A stretch of DNA of 64,000 nucleotides from JBOEGW01 sp050633625 (GTDB lineage Bacteria > Pseudomonadota > Alphaproteobacteria > Rhodobacterales > Rhodobacteraceae), in the NCBI GenBank assembly GCA_050633625.1, contig JBOEGW010000004.1, forward strand, positions 62,001 to 126,000, written 5' to 3'. Below, piece by piece: positions 8,418-16,950 of this stretch (position 1 is its first letter; each line of letters begins with the position of its first letter). The notes under the pieces are model-generated. The model searched no databases. It was not told where the DNA came from and saw only the letters and a list, made by a program, of their open reading frames with translations. The position numbers were made by a program, and so were the translations under genes.

Positions 8418-9167
8418 ATGACACCGGATGAAATGTTCAGCCTCAAAGGAAAACGTGCCTTGGTGACAGGTGGGGCGAGCGGCATCGGATTGGCCGTGGC
8501 GCGGACCTTTGCGCAAGCAGGTGGCGAGGTCATTGTCGCGGATTGCGCGCGGGATACTCCAGAGGTTGCAACGCGCGTAGGTGCGCGTGGGCACATTGCC
8601 GATTTGGGTGATCGCGGGGCGATCTTGAGCCTCACGGAGGCGGTTGGGCCGATCGACATTCTTGTCTCCAACGCAGGCATGGAGGGACCGGTTGGCGCTT
8701 GGGAAAACCTGCCAGAAACGCAGTATCTCAAGACGTTTGATCTGAACTTGCATGCCGCATCTTGGCTGTCCCAAGCGCTGTGTCCTGGCATGGCGAAACG
8801 CGGGGGCGGCTCTGTCATCTTGATGGCGTCTTTAGCGGCGATGCGGGGCAACAAAATGATCCAAACCTACGCGATGACCAAGGCCGCACTCGCACAACTG
8901 GCTCGCAACATTGCGGTGGATCGAGGCCCTGACAACATTCGCGCGAATGCGATTTCTCCGGGTTTGATCGAGACCCCGTTTTCGCGGAACCTGAAATCAA
9001 ATCCTGCGTTCATGGCACGCCGACTTGCAGCGACACCGCTACGTCGCATGGGTCAACCGGACGAAATCGCCGCGACAGCCTTGTGGTTGGCGTCTCCCGG
9101 CGGGGCGTTTGTGACGGGGCAGACCATTGTCGTGGATGGCGGAACACTCGTCCATGACGGCAGCTAG
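8418..9167 (+). CDS. SDR family oxidoreductase
   Basis: A GGGGAGC Shine-Dalgarno supports the ATG at 8418, giving 249 residues; the open frame runs further back into the regulator gap but lacks a good site. Motifs are TGGASGIG near residue 17, NAG in VSNAGMEG, Ser in MASLAAM, and YAMTK as Tyr-Lys. It is a cytoplasmic NAD(P)-dependent alcohol or ketone oxidoreductase, likely under control of the divergent LysR regulator. The substrate is unknown. Confidence 0.84.
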   Translation: MTPDEMFSLKGKRALVTGGASGIGLAVARTFAQAGGEVIVADCARDTPEVATRVGARGHIADLGDRGAILSLTEAVGPIDILVSNAGMEGPVGAWENLPETQYLKTFDLNLHAASWLSQALCPGMAKRGGGSVILMASLAAMRGNKMIQTYAMTKAALAQLARNIAVDRGPDNIRANAISPGLIETPFSRNLKSNPAFMARRLAATPLRRMGQPDEIAATALWLASPGGAFVTGQTIVVDGGTLVHDGS

Positions 9168-9198
9168 GCCCAACTTTCACAAAGCATTCACAAAGCGA

Positions 9199-9933
9199 TC
9201 ACCAAGCGGTCGCGCCGCCGTCGATGTTGAAATCAGCGCCCGTGACATAGCCGCTTTCATCTGACCCAAGATAGATTGCCAAATGGCCAATGTCTGTTGG
9301 TGTTCCAAGCCGGGGCACCATGAGTTTGTTTCGCACGTTTTGCATGAGGGGGGTGTCGAGGTGTTGTTCGGTTTCCTCAGTCGCGGTGAAGCCCGGCGCG
9401 ATTGAGTTTGCTCGAATCCCCTTTGGCCCGCCTTCCATGGCCAATTGACGTGTCATCGCAAGCACAGCACCTTTGCCAGCCGTATGTGCAAGGGCAGGTA
9501 ATCCCTTGAGAGCAGTATGTGCGTTGGCGGACGAAAAATTGATGATCGAAGCTTCGCCTGATTTCTCCAAAAGGGGCCAGATCACGCGGGTCACAAAGAA
9601 CACTGTGTCGATCTCGCCAGCCATCGTTGTGCGCCAATCCTCAATGCTCAATTCCGTCACTGACCCAAAGCGTACAATAGCCGCAGCATTCACTAAAATA
9701 TCTACTTTTCCCAATGTCTTCGCGGCGTGATCCGCGAGAGCCTGTGCGCCTTCTGGGTCTGTCAAATCGGTGCTGAACCTGTCCACATTTCTCAAGGTGC
9801 TCAGCGTTTTTGGATTGATGTCACAGGCCAAAACAGCTGCGCCTTGCGCTACAAACATTTGCGCGATTTGGCGACCGATGCCGCGCCCCGCGCCTGTGAC
9901 GACGGCGCGTTTTCCTTCGAGTCGTAGCAACAT
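9199..9933 (-). CDS. SDR family oxidoreductase with His in place of the catalytic Tyr
   Basis: The 244-residue protein has TGAGRGIG near residue 15, a NAA motif and a C-terminal IDGG, all typical of classical SDRs. At the usual YxxxK position it reads AHTAGKGAV, so His replaces the catalytic Tyr while Lys is kept; the Ser is present in NFSSAN. I believe similar HTAxK members exist in the family, so this may be a recognised subgroup rather than damage. It is convergent with the SDR at 8418. GGGGGAG precedes the ATG. Confidence 0.8.
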   Translation of the reverse strand: MLLRLEGKRAVVTGAGRGIGRQIAQMFVAQGAAVLACDINPKTLSTLRNVDRFSTDLTDPEGAQALADHAAKTLGKVDILVNAAAIVRFGSVTELSIEDWRTTMAGEIDTVFFVTRVIWPLLEKSGEASIINFSSANAHTALKGLPALAHTAGKGAVLAMTRQLAMEGGPKGIRANSIAPGFTATEETEQHLDTPLMQNVRNKLMVPRLGTPTDIGHLAIYLGSDESGYVTGADFNIDGGATAW

Positions 9934-10157
9934 TTTGGCTCCCCCTTGGGCGCACTTTAAGGGAGCCGAGAGGGGATGCGAAATTGATCTCGCGCATGGC
10001 TGGTATCGGGGTTTTCAAAGCGCCCAAAATATAATCGGATAGCACTATTTTTGCGCAGCTTGTGCTTTGGCGCCGCGCGCTCTTTGTGCATTGCGCGCTT
10101 TCGGGTGACGATTGGGGAGGGATGTGATGAATTTATTGGCAGGTTTTCGGGGGAATC

Positions 10158-11006
10158 ATGAACGTTCACGCCAATGTCCCGTCGCGCTTCAAGCGTGATG
10201 ATGCGCCAGCGCCGCAACGGGCTAAGGGCCGTGTCTTTCTGTCGTCCAAACAGCGGGGATCAGTGTCCGTCATTGACGACTTGGCCATGGCTGGCTCGAT
10301 GAAAGTCCTGTTTCCGCGCGCGATTGCGAACGGGTTGGATGCGATGCTCATAAATACCGCAGGCGGCGTCACGGGGGGCGATGTCTTTGAGGTCGAAGCG
10401 CGCGCCGGTGAGCGCAGCGAGATGACGGTGACGAGCCAAGCCTGCGAGCGCGGATATCGTGCGACAGGCGATAAAGCTGGGCGTTTGCGGACGCGGCTCT
10501 TGGTGCAAGAGGATGCGCGGATGAACTGGCTGCCGCAAGAAACCATCCTATTTGACGGTGCGCACTTTGATCGGGATTTGCATATCGACCTCGCGTCGAG
10601 CGCGTCGCTTTTGATGGTTGAGCCTGTGTTGTTTGGCCGTTTGGCGATGGGCGAGGAAGTCCGAAGCGGTGACTTCAAAGATCGGGTTTCGATCCACCGA
10701 AACGGTGCTCCCATTTATAAAGATGCTGTGCGACTTTCCGGTGATATCGCTGAGCAGCTGGATCATGGCGCAATCGGAAATGGTGCGCGCGCTATGGCGG
10801 CGCTTGTCTATGTCGCACCGGACGCCGAAATGCGCCTGAACGCTTTGCGAAGCCTCTTGCCATCTAGCGGTGGGGCGAGCCTATTGGCGCCTGATATTCT
10901 CGTGGCGCGCATTTTGGCCAGCACCGGGTTTGAGCTGCGCCGCTCGCTTGTGCCGATGATCCGCCTTTTGAATTCTGACGAAATACCAAGACCTTGGATG
11001 TTGTGA
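10158..11006 (+). CDS. ureD: Urease accessory protein UreD (UreH)
   Basis: The 282-residue protein matches UreD. It has an N-terminal KGRVFLSSKQRGSVSV region, NTAGGVTGGD near residue 56, and a LPQETILFDGA stretch. UreD is the scaffold that binds apo-urease and, with UreF and UreG, delivers nickel to the active site. It is the first gene of the operon; ureA starts one base after its TGA. GGGGGAATC precedes the ATG. Nothing is missing. Confidence 0.95.
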   Translation: MNVHANVPSRFKRDDAPAPQRAKGRVFLSSKQRGSVSVIDDLAMAGSMKVLFPRAIANGLDAMLINTAGGVTGGDVFEVEARAGERSEMTVTSQACERGYRATGDKAGRLRTRLLVQEDARMNWLPQETILFDGAHFDRDLHIDLASSASLLMVEPVLFGRLAMGEEVRSGDFKDRVSIHRNGAPIYKDAVRLSGDIAEQLDHGAIGNGARAMAALVYVAPDAEMRLNALRSLLPSSGGASLLAPDILVARILASTGFELRRSLVPMIRLLNSDEIPRPWML

Positions 11007-11007
11007 T

Positions 11008-11310
11008 ATGAACCTGACCCCCCGTGAAAAAGACAAGCTCCTGATTGCTATGGCCGCCATTGTGGCGCGCAAACGATTAGAGCGTGGTGTGAAGCTGAAT
11101 TACCCTGAGGCGATTGCGCTGATTACCGATGCGGTGGTCGAGGGCGCGCGCGATGGGCGGACCGTTTCGGAGATGATGCAAGCCGGCGCGCAGGTCATTT
11201 CCCGTGACGACTGTATGGAGGGCATCCCTGAGATGGTTCATGAAGTTCAGGTCGAGGCAACTTTCCCAGACGGCACCAAACTTGTCACAGTCCACAACCC
11301 CATTCGATAG
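11008..11310 (+). CDS. ureA: Urease gamma subunit
   Basis: The 100-residue protein is full length for UreA, with MNLTPREKDKLLIAMAA at the start, the LNYPEAIALI core and a C-terminal GTKLVTVHNPI. It is a structural subunit packed around the catalytic alpha subunit, with no catalytic residues of its own. Unlike many operons, ureB does not follow directly: a short separate gene lies between them. Confidence 0.97.
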   Translation: MNLTPREKDKLLIAMAAIVARKRLERGVKLNYPEAIALITDAVVEGARDGRTVSEMMQAGAQVISRDDCMEGIPEMVHEVQVEATFPDGTKLVTVHNPIR

Positions 11311-11319
11311 GAGACCAAC

Positions 11320-11499
11320 ATGCGCTATTTGATCGCTCTCATTTTGATGACCTCGCCCGCGCTGGCGCATTCCGACGCTGGCGTCCATGCGCATCCCTCG
11401 GATGGCGTCTGGCTTGCGGTGATGGCCAGCGTTGTGGCCGTTTCGCTCATGTTGCGGGCGGCACTTATGTTGCGTGCGAAAGTGAAGGTGCGCAAATGA
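11320..11499 (+). CDS. Small membrane peptide encoded between ureA and ureB
   Basis: This 59-residue frame is preceded by AGGAG at six bases and its TGA overlaps the ureB ATG, a coupling that argues strongly that it is translated. The product has a signal-like hydrophobic start (MRYLIALILMTSPALA), a His/Asp-rich stretch HSDAGVHAHPSDG, and a second hydrophobic segment (VWLAVMASVVAVSLML) with a basic end (KVKVRK). It is probably a membrane-anchored peptide exposing the His-rich part to the periplasm. A role in nickel handling is only a guess. I do not recognise the family. Confidence 0.72.
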   Translation: MRYLIALILMTSPALAHSDAGVHAHPSDGVWLAVMASVVAVSLMLRAALMLRAKVKVRK

Positions 11500-11801
11500 T
11501 CCCAGGTGAAATCATGGCAGCCGAGGGGGAAATCACCCTCAATGAGGGGGCTGAAGTGACGGTCATTATGGTCGCCAATACGGGTGATCGGCCTGTCCAA
11601 GTTGGCTCGCATTACCACTTCTATGAAACCAACGCGGCGCTTGAATATGATCGCGAAGCTACGAGCGGATTACGCCTTGATATTGCGCCGGGAACGGCTG
11701 TGCGATTTGAGCCGGGGCAGGCGCGCGAAGTGGCGTTGATCGCCATTGGCGGCGCGCGAAAGGTCTATGGGTTCAATCAAAAAGTGATGGGTGATTTGTA
11801 A
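11496..11801 (+). CDS. ureB: Urease beta subunit
   Basis: The 101-residue protein begins MIPGEIMAAEGEI and carries the VGSHYHFYETN and RKVYGFNQ signatures of UreB. It is a structural subunit of the (alpha-beta-gamma)3 enzyme. Its ATG overlaps the stop of the small membrane-peptide gene, and its TAA overlaps the ureC ATG by one base, so translation of the enzyme subunits is coupled. Confidence 0.97.
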   Translation: MIPGEIMAAEGEITLNEGAEVTVIMVANTGDRPVQVGSHYHFYETNAALEYDREATSGLRLDIAPGTAVRFEPGQAREVALIAIGGARKVYGFNQKVMGDL

Positions 11802-13519
11802 TGCCAGCAACGATCAAACGTACTGATTATGCCGCGATGTTCGGCCCGACCACCGGCGACAAAGTACGCCTTGCCGATACTGACCTGATCATTGAAGTCG
11901 AGACCGACCTGACGGCCCAAGGCGGCTACGGCGACCAAGTGAAATTTGGCGGCGGCAAAGTGATCCGCGATGGGATGGGCCAGGCACAAACCACACGCGG
12001 CGAAGGAGCTGTGGATTGCGTGATAACCAATGCGTTGATCATTGATTACACAGGTATTTATAAGGCTGATGTGGGGCTGAAGGATGGGCGGATCGCAGCG
12101 ATTGGCAAGGCCGGCAACCCGGACACCCAAGACGGGGTGAACATCATCGTCGGCCCCGGCACCGAGGTGATTGCGGGTGAGGGGCGAATTCTCACGGCTG
12201 GTGGATTTGACAGCCATATCCACTTCATTTGCCCACAACAGATTGAAGATGCGTTGCACTCTGGCCTGACCACAATGTTGGGCGGTGGAACGGGTCCGGC
12301 GCATGGCACATTGGCCACGACCTGCACCCCCGGCGCGTGGAATATTGGCCGGATGATCCAAGCCGTTGATGGCGTTCCGATGAACATTGGGTTTGCGGGC
12401 AAAGGCAATGCATCACTGCCTGCCGCGCTCGAGGAACAAGTGCTGGCCGGGGCCTGTTCGCTCAAACTGCATGAGGATTGGGGCACCACGCCGGGCGCGA
12501 TTGATTGTTGCCTGTCGGTGGCCGATAGCCTTGATGTGCAGGTGATGATCCACACCGATACGCTTAACGAAAGTGGTTTTGTCGAAAACACAGTTGCCGC
12601 CATGAAAGGGCGAACAATCCACGCCTTTCACACCGAAGGGGCAGGGGGCGGGCATGCGCCGGACATTATCAAGATTTGCGGCGAAGACTTCGTGCTGCCC
12701 TCCTCCACAAACCCGACCCGGCCTTACACCGTGAACACGCTCGAAGAGCACCTCGATATGCTCATGGTCTGTCATCACCTAGATAAGTCGATCCCAGAGG
12801 ACGTGGCCTTTGCCGAAAGCCGCATTCGGCGCGAAACCATCGCCGCTGAGGACATTTTGCATGATATGGGCGCGTTCAGCATCATCGCGTCTGACAGTCA
12901 GGCAATGGGACGCGTTGGCGAGGTCTTGATCCGCACATGGCAAACTGCCGACAAAATGAAAAAGCAGCGTGGGCGCTTGGCGGAAGAAACCGGTGACAAC
13001 GATAATTTCCGGGTGCGGCGCTACATTGCGAAATACACGATTAACCCGGCAATCGCTCATGGGATGAGTCATGAGATCGGTTCGATCGAGGTCGGTAAAC
13101 GCGCCGATTTGGTGCTTTGGGATACGCAGATGTTTGGCGTGAAACCGGAAATGGTGCTGATCGGCGGCATGATTGCCATGGCGCAAATGGGCGATCCGAA
13201 CGCCTCTATCCCGACGCCCCAGCCCGTCTATTCGCGGCCGATGTTCGGCGCGATGGGGCGCGCGGTTGAAAACTCCGCTGTGACCTTTGTGTCGGCTGCG
13301 GCGCACAATGCCTCGATTGGTAAAACGCTCGGCATCGCGAAAAACACCGTCGCCGTCACCAACACCCGCGGCATCGGCAAACGCGATCTCAAGCTCAACG
13401 ATGCTTTGCCCGTGGTCGAGGTAAATCCAGAAACCTACGAGGTGCGTGCCGATGGCGAACTCTTGACCTGTGAACCCGCGTCTGAGCTTCCTATGGCGCA
13501 GCGGTATTTCTTGTTTTAG
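11801..13519 (+). CDS. ureC: Urease alpha subunit (catalytic)
   Basis: The 572-residue protein hydrolyses urea to ammonia and carbamate with two nickel ions. The active site is intact and aligns with Klebsiella urease at a constant offset of five. His139 and His141 (SHIHF), carbamylated Lys222 (LKLHEDWG), His251 and His277, and Asp365 (SDSQ) are metal ligands or bridge. Cys324-His325 form the mobile flap and Arg341 is kept. Length and motifs indicate a functional enzyme. Confidence 0.98.
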   Translation: MPATIKRTDYAAMFGPTTGDKVRLADTDLIIEVETDLTAQGGYGDQVKFGGGKVIRDGMGQAQTTRGEGAVDCVITNALIIDYTGIYKADVGLKDGRIAAIGKAGNPDTQDGVNIIVGPGTEVIAGEGRILTAGGFDSHIHFICPQQIEDALHSGLTTMLGGGTGPAHGTLATTCTPGAWNIGRMIQAVDGVPMNIGFAGKGNASLPAALEEQVLAGACSLKLHEDWGTTPGAIDCCLSVADSLDVQVMIHTDTLNESGFVENTVAAMKGRTIHAFHTEGAGGGHAPDIIKICGEDFVLPSSTNPTRPYTVNTLEEHLDMLMVCHHLDKSIPEDVAFAESRIRRETIAAEDILHDMGAFSIIASDSQAMGRVGEVLIRTWQTADKMKKQRGRLAEETGDNDNFRVRRYIAKYTINPAIAHGMSHEIGSIEVGKRADLVLWDTQMFGVKPEMVLIGGMIAMAQMGDPNASIPTPQPVYSRPMFGAMGRAVENSAVTFVSAAAHNASIGKTLGIAKNTVAVTNTRGIGKRDLKLNDALPVVEVNPETYEVRADGELLTCEPASELPMAQRYFLF

Positions 13520-13522
13520 CCC

Positions 13523-14086
13523 ATGCGTTTGTCACCGGCTTATGCGCCTATCATCGCGCTCTCGACACTTCTTTTTGCGGCGACAGGTTTTGCCGAGTGC
13601 CCTTCCAAGTCGGACCTCTTGAAAGGGGGAATCCGCTTTCAGGTTTCGCCAACGGGTGCGCGCGAAACTCACATACAAGTCGCTGACGGCATGACCGAGG
13701 TATTGATCCGTTTTGCGGATGGGACCGGCAATAAAATGCGGTACGCCCATGGCGTCTATGCCACGTCGTCAAAATCACTAAAGGGTGTGGAGGGCAGCAC
13801 CTTCGCAAGCGCGGAGGATTATCGCCGCTGGCCCGCCCCAAAGCCCAAAACACGTATCAGGCTGCCCAATGCGCGGGGCGACATTCAGGTGACGACAGGA
13901 GCCATAACATCAATAAAATGGGGCACTTGCACCTTCAAAATGTTTGAAGTTGCGCAAACCTTCCCAGATGAACCCGGCGTGAAAGAAACCTACCAATACC
14001 TACCGGAGCTTGGCATTGGGCTCGCGCATCGGTTTCAAAACGGCAGCGGAGAAGATGTCTATACTTACAAGCTTGTGGCTCAGTAG
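13523..14086 (+). CDS. Secreted protein of unknown function in the urease operon (copy 1)
   Basis: The ATG lies three bases after the ureC stop, so the gene is embedded in the operon. The 187-residue product has a signal peptide ending near GFA, then a mature start ECPSKSD, a second Cys in WGTCTFKMFEV, and TYQYLPELGIG close to the end. The next gene encodes a paralogue with the same two-Cys layout. It is likely a periplasmic beta-rich protein with one disulfide. I do not recognise the family and assign no function. Confidence 0.75.
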   Translation: MRLSPAYAPIIALSTLLFAATGFAECPSKSDLLKGGIRFQVSPTGARETHIQVADGMTEVLIRFADGTGNKMRYAHGVYATSSKSLKGVEGSTFASAEDYRRWPAPKPKTRIRLPNARGDIQVTTGAITSIKWGTCTFKMFEVAQTFPDEPGVKETYQYLPELGIGLAHRFQNGSGEDVYTYKLVAQ

Positions 14087-14100
14087 GGCATGGAGGGTGT

Positions 14101-14697
14101 ATGGCTCGTAGCGGTTTGAAAAATAGCGCCTTTTTGGTTGCGGTGTTTTGCGCAGTGCCGGTGTTTGCCGCATGTCCGAACCCTTCGGACATGCATGCAG
14201 GCGCGCTGCGTTTCATCGGACCTTCTGGCGAATCCGAAACCTTTCGCAGTCTGGGCGACACCCTCGTTGAGAGCGTTCACAAAGCACCAAACAGGACAGC
14301 GAAACGCATAGTGATGGCGAATGGGCGCTATGTTTTGAGCCTGCAAGACAGGTTTGGTGCGGATGATGAGCATCGCACCGCATATGAGTTTGCAACGAGC
14401 ACTTCAAACATGCCGCGGCCTTTCCCGTTAGGTTTGTTTCGCATGGACGTTGAGGTGGTGCCGGAGGGCGCGCGGCACACTGATGAATATACGTATCAGT
14501 TTGGCGAAGTCGGGATACATATGATTGGTGATTGCCCATTTGAAGTGATCCCGGTGACGGTGAAGATTGCGGGCATGGATGGGCAAAAAACCTATACTTA
14601 CCTTCCTGAATTTGACCTCTCCTTTCTGAGCGCTTTTCGTGACGCCGAGGGGCGCGAAACGCAGGTTCCCTACATTGAAGCCGAGGCGGTGCCATGA
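14101..14697 (+). CDS. Secreted protein of unknown function in the urease operon (copy 2)
   Basis: The 198-residue protein is a diverged paralogue of the one before it. Shared elements are a signal peptide ending in VFA, the mature start ACPNPSD, a second Cys in IGDCPFEVIPV, and TYTYLPEFDLS followed by an S/R-F-rich end. Its TGA overlaps the ureE ATG, so it is translated as part of the urease transcript. The pair probably arose by tandem duplication. Function is unknown; a periplasmic role linked to urea or nickel supply is only suggested by position. Confidence 0.75.
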   Translation: MARSGLKNSAFLVAVFCAVPVFAACPNPSDMHAGALRFIGPSGESETFRSLGDTLVESVHKAPNRTAKRIVMANGRYVLSLQDRFGADDEHRTAYEFATSTSNMPRPFPLGLFRMDVEVVPEGARHTDEYTYQFGEVGIHMIGDCPFEVIPVTVKIAGMDGQKTYTYLPEFDLSFLSAFRDAEGRETQVPYIEAEAVP

Positions 14698-15170
14698 CCC
14701 AACTCACAGCTCACTCGATCATCCACGCGCATCACGGCGATTTGTCGGTGACGCTCACCTATGACGAGCGGTTTTTGCGCCGCAAGGTGTTGGTGGCGGA
14801 GAGCGGCGAGCGCTTCTTGGTGGACCTTGCGCAAACCACCTCAATCGGCGCGCAAGACGCCTTTGTGTTGAACGATGGGCGCCAAGTGTTGGTGAAGCCC
14901 GCTGCCGAGCCGCTAATTGAAGTCACGGGCGATCTGACAAGGCTGGCTTGGCATATCGGCAACCGCCATACGCCCGCCCAGATCGAGGACAGCCGCATTT
15001 TGATTTTGCATGATCATGTGATGGCGGATCTGTTGGGTAAGCTGGGCGCTATAACGCGCCACGTTGTCGAGCCATTTACGCCCGAAGGAGGTGCCTATGG
15101 GTTCGGCCGCACCCATGGCCACGATCACAGCCATTCCCATGAGGCACCGGATGAAGCCCACCATGCGTAG
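14694..15170 (+). CDS. ureE: Urease accessory metallochaperone UreE
   Basis: The 158-residue protein has the UreE N-terminal domain (ERFLVDLAQTT) and the metal-binding C-terminal domain with the HIGNRHTPAQI core. It ends in a His-rich tail, GHDHSHSHEAPDEAHHA, that can bind several nickel ions. UreE hands nickel to UreG. The ureF frame begins inside the His-tail codons, an overlap of 20 bases. Confidence 0.96.
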   Translation: MTQLTAHSIIHAHHGDLSVTLTYDERFLRRKVLVAESGERFLVDLAQTTSIGAQDAFVLNDGRQVLVKPAAEPLIEVTGDLTRLAWHIGNRHTPAQIEDSRILILHDHVMADLLGKLGAITRHVVEPFTPEGGAYGFGRTHGHDHSHSHEAPDEAHHA

Positions 15171-15795
15171 CGATCAACTTCTCACTCTCACGCAATGGCT
15201 CTCGCCCGCTTTTCCGATTGGGGCGTTCACCTATACGCATGGGCTGGAAGCCGCGTTTGACGCAGGCTGGGTGAGGGATGGACCTTCGCTTCAGGCCTGG
15301 CTCACTGACCTTTTGACACTCGGGTCGGCCAAAGCAGACGCGCATTTCTTGTCCGCGTCCTATCTGGGGGACGCGCGGGAAGTGGACCAGGTTGCGCGGG
15401 CTTTCGCGCCCTGTGCCGAACGGCTCTTGGAGGCGGAGGCTCAAGGCCGCGCTTTTGCGCAGACCGTGGGCCGGGTCTGGGGACGCGACCTTGACGGGCT
15501 GATTTATCCGGTCGCCTTGGGGCGCGCGGCGCGCCTTGAAGGGCTGCCCGTCGATCTCACCCTCACGCTCTATTTGCAGGCGTTCGTGACCTCGCTTGTC
15601 ACCAATGCTCAACGCCTAGGCCCGATCGGCCAAACGGAAGCACAATTGATCCTGCGCGACCTTACGCCTGCGCTTGAAGCAACCGCCTTGGAGGCCTCAG
15701 AGAGCGATCTAAGCCACGTTGCCTCGGCCACCTTCCTCTCTGATATCGCCGCCATGAAACACGAAACCCAGCACAGTCGCATCTTTAGGAGCTGA
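15151..15795 (+). CDS. ureF: Urease accessory protein UreF
   Basis: The ATG at 15151 is chosen because GAGG lies six bases before it; another in-frame ATG at 15163 is also possible. The product is 214 residues, normal for UreF, with LTQWLSPAFPIGAFTYTHGL at the start and a largely helical body. UreF acts with UreD and UreG as a fidelity factor during nickel insertion. A 34-base repeat with a hairpin lies directly after its stop, before ureG. Confidence 0.94.
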   Translation: MKPTMRSDQLLTLTQWLSPAFPIGAFTYTHGLEAAFDAGWVRDGPSLQAWLTDLLTLGSAKADAHFLSASYLGDAREVDQVARAFAPCAERLLEAEAQGRAFAQTVGRVWGRDLDGLIYPVALGRAARLEGLPVDLTLTLYLQAFVTSLVTNAQRLGPIGQTEAQLILRDLTPALEATALEASESDLSHVASATFLSDIAAMKHETQHSRIFRS

Positions 15796-15835
15796 TTTCA
15801 CTGTTCCCAAAATATCCCCGCCGGAGGCATCCGGC
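15796..15835 (+). repeat. Intergenic hairpin repeat, copy 1 (ureF-ureG gap)
   Basis: A 34-base segment (15796-15829) matches 58842-58875 at 32 of 34 positions. It includes the core AAAATATCCCCGCCGGAGG. It ends in a perfect hairpin GCCGGA-GGCA-TCCGGC (15820-15835). It starts right after the ureF stop. It could stabilise or attenuate the transcript between ureF and ureG. No T-run follows, so it is not a classical terminator. Confidence 0.7.
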
Positions 15836-15855
15836 GCCGCCAAAGGAGCGAAACC

Positions 15856-16512
15856 ATGACAAACGCACAGTCTTCACCAAATGGCCCGCTTCGAGTGGGC
15901 ATCGGAGGCCCGGTCGGCGCGGGCAAGACAACGCTCACCGCAGAGCTTGCCAAAGCGCTCAAAGATCGGTGCTCGATGGCGGTGATCACCAATGACATCT
16001 ACACCCGCGAAGACGCCGAAGCCTTGATGCGGATGCAAATCTTGCCAGCAGATCGTGTGAAGGGTGTCGAAACCGGCGGCTGCCCGCATACGGCAATTCG
16101 TGAGGATGCGTCGATCAATCTCGCCGCAATTGATGAGCTGAACAAGCTGCATCCTGACCTCGATGTGATCTTGATCGAATCCGGGGGCGATAATCTGTCA
16201 GCGACCTTTAGCCCAGAACTTGCTGACATTACCTTCTATGTGATTGATGTTGCGGCGGGCGAGGAAATCCCGCGTAAAGGCGGACCAGCGATCACCCGCT
16301 CGGATTTGCTGATCATCAATAAACGCGATTTGGCACCTTATGTCGGTGCGAATTTGGACGTGATGGAGCGTGACGCGACCCGTATGCGGGGCACGAAGCC
16401 TTTCGTCTTCACAGCGTTGCGCCATGGGGAGGGTGTTGAGGCGGTTTTGGAAGCGCTTGTAAACATTGGAGGATTAACCCTTTCGAAAGGAGGGGATGCA
16501 AATGCTGCATAG
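15856..16512 (+). CDS. ureG: Urease accessory GTPase UreG
   Basis: The 218-residue protein is a SIMIBI-class GTPase with a P-loop GGPVGAGKT near residue 17, the metal-binding Cys-Pro-His motif in GGCPHTAIRED, a Walker B-like VILIESGGDN and a NKRD guanine motif. It uses GTP to drive nickel transfer into urease. AGGAGC lies before the ATG. It is the last gene of the operon and is separated from ureF by 60 bases holding the hairpin repeat. Confidence 0.97.
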   Translation: MTNAQSSPNGPLRVGIGGPVGAGKTTLTAELAKALKDRCSMAVITNDIYTREDAEALMRMQILPADRVKGVETGGCPHTAIREDASINLAAIDELNKLHPDLDVILIESGGDNLSATFSPELADITFYVIDVAAGEEIPRKGGPAITRSDLLIINKRDLAPYVGANLDVMERDATRMRGTKPFVFTALRHGEGVEAVLEALVNIGGLTLSKGGDANAA

Positions 16513-16620
16513 CAGCAATGACCAATCAACGCTTCTCATTTGTGTCAGCTTTACTTACCTTCAAGAGCAAGGGGGGAACACGAAGAAAACGCACACTGCA
16601 AATCTGAAGGTTCCAGACAC

Positions 16621-16848
16621 ATGGCTTATACAGCAACAGTAACAACAAACGACTTCGCTTCTGCGCATCCGGTGTATGCCCGCGTTCTCGAAGCTCTGAA
16701 GAATTTCGGCACCGCTTACGTCGATGCACGTTCGCGCCGCTCCGAAATCGAAGCGCTCGAAGCGATGACAGACGCGCAATTGGCAGCACGCGGATTGACC
16801 CGTGATGGCATCACGCGCCACGTTTTTTCGGACACGTTTTATCTCTAA
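16621..16848 (+). CDS. DUF1127 domain-containing small protein
   Basis: The ATG at 16621 gives 75 residues; the frame opens earlier but the MAYTATV start is the natural one. The C-terminal half, with SRRSEIEALEAMTDAQLAARG and a following LTRDGITRHVF, resembles DUF1127. These short Arg-rich proteins are common in Rhodobacteraceae and other alphaproteobacteria, where some are linked to RNA turnover and phosphate or carbon metabolism. It is followed by its own terminator, so it is probably monocistronic. Confidence 0.8.
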   Translation: MAYTATVTTNDFASAHPVYARVLEALKNFGTAYVDARSRRSEIEALEAMTDAQLAARGLTRDGITRHVFSDTFYL

Positions 16849-16886
16849 GGCAATTTGCCATTAGATAAAGGTGCACATGATTTAGA

Positions 16887-16912
16887 AAAGCCGGGCCTTT
16901 GCTCGGTTTTTT
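16887..16912 (+). terminator. Rho-independent terminator after the DUF1127 gene
   Basis: CCGGGC-CTTT-GCTCGG forms a stem with one G-U pair. It is flanked by AAAAG on the left and six T on the right, 38 bases after the stop. Confidence 0.85.
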
Positions 16913-16950
16913 CGCGTTTGGCGCTTGGCGTATCGCTATCATTTGGGAAA

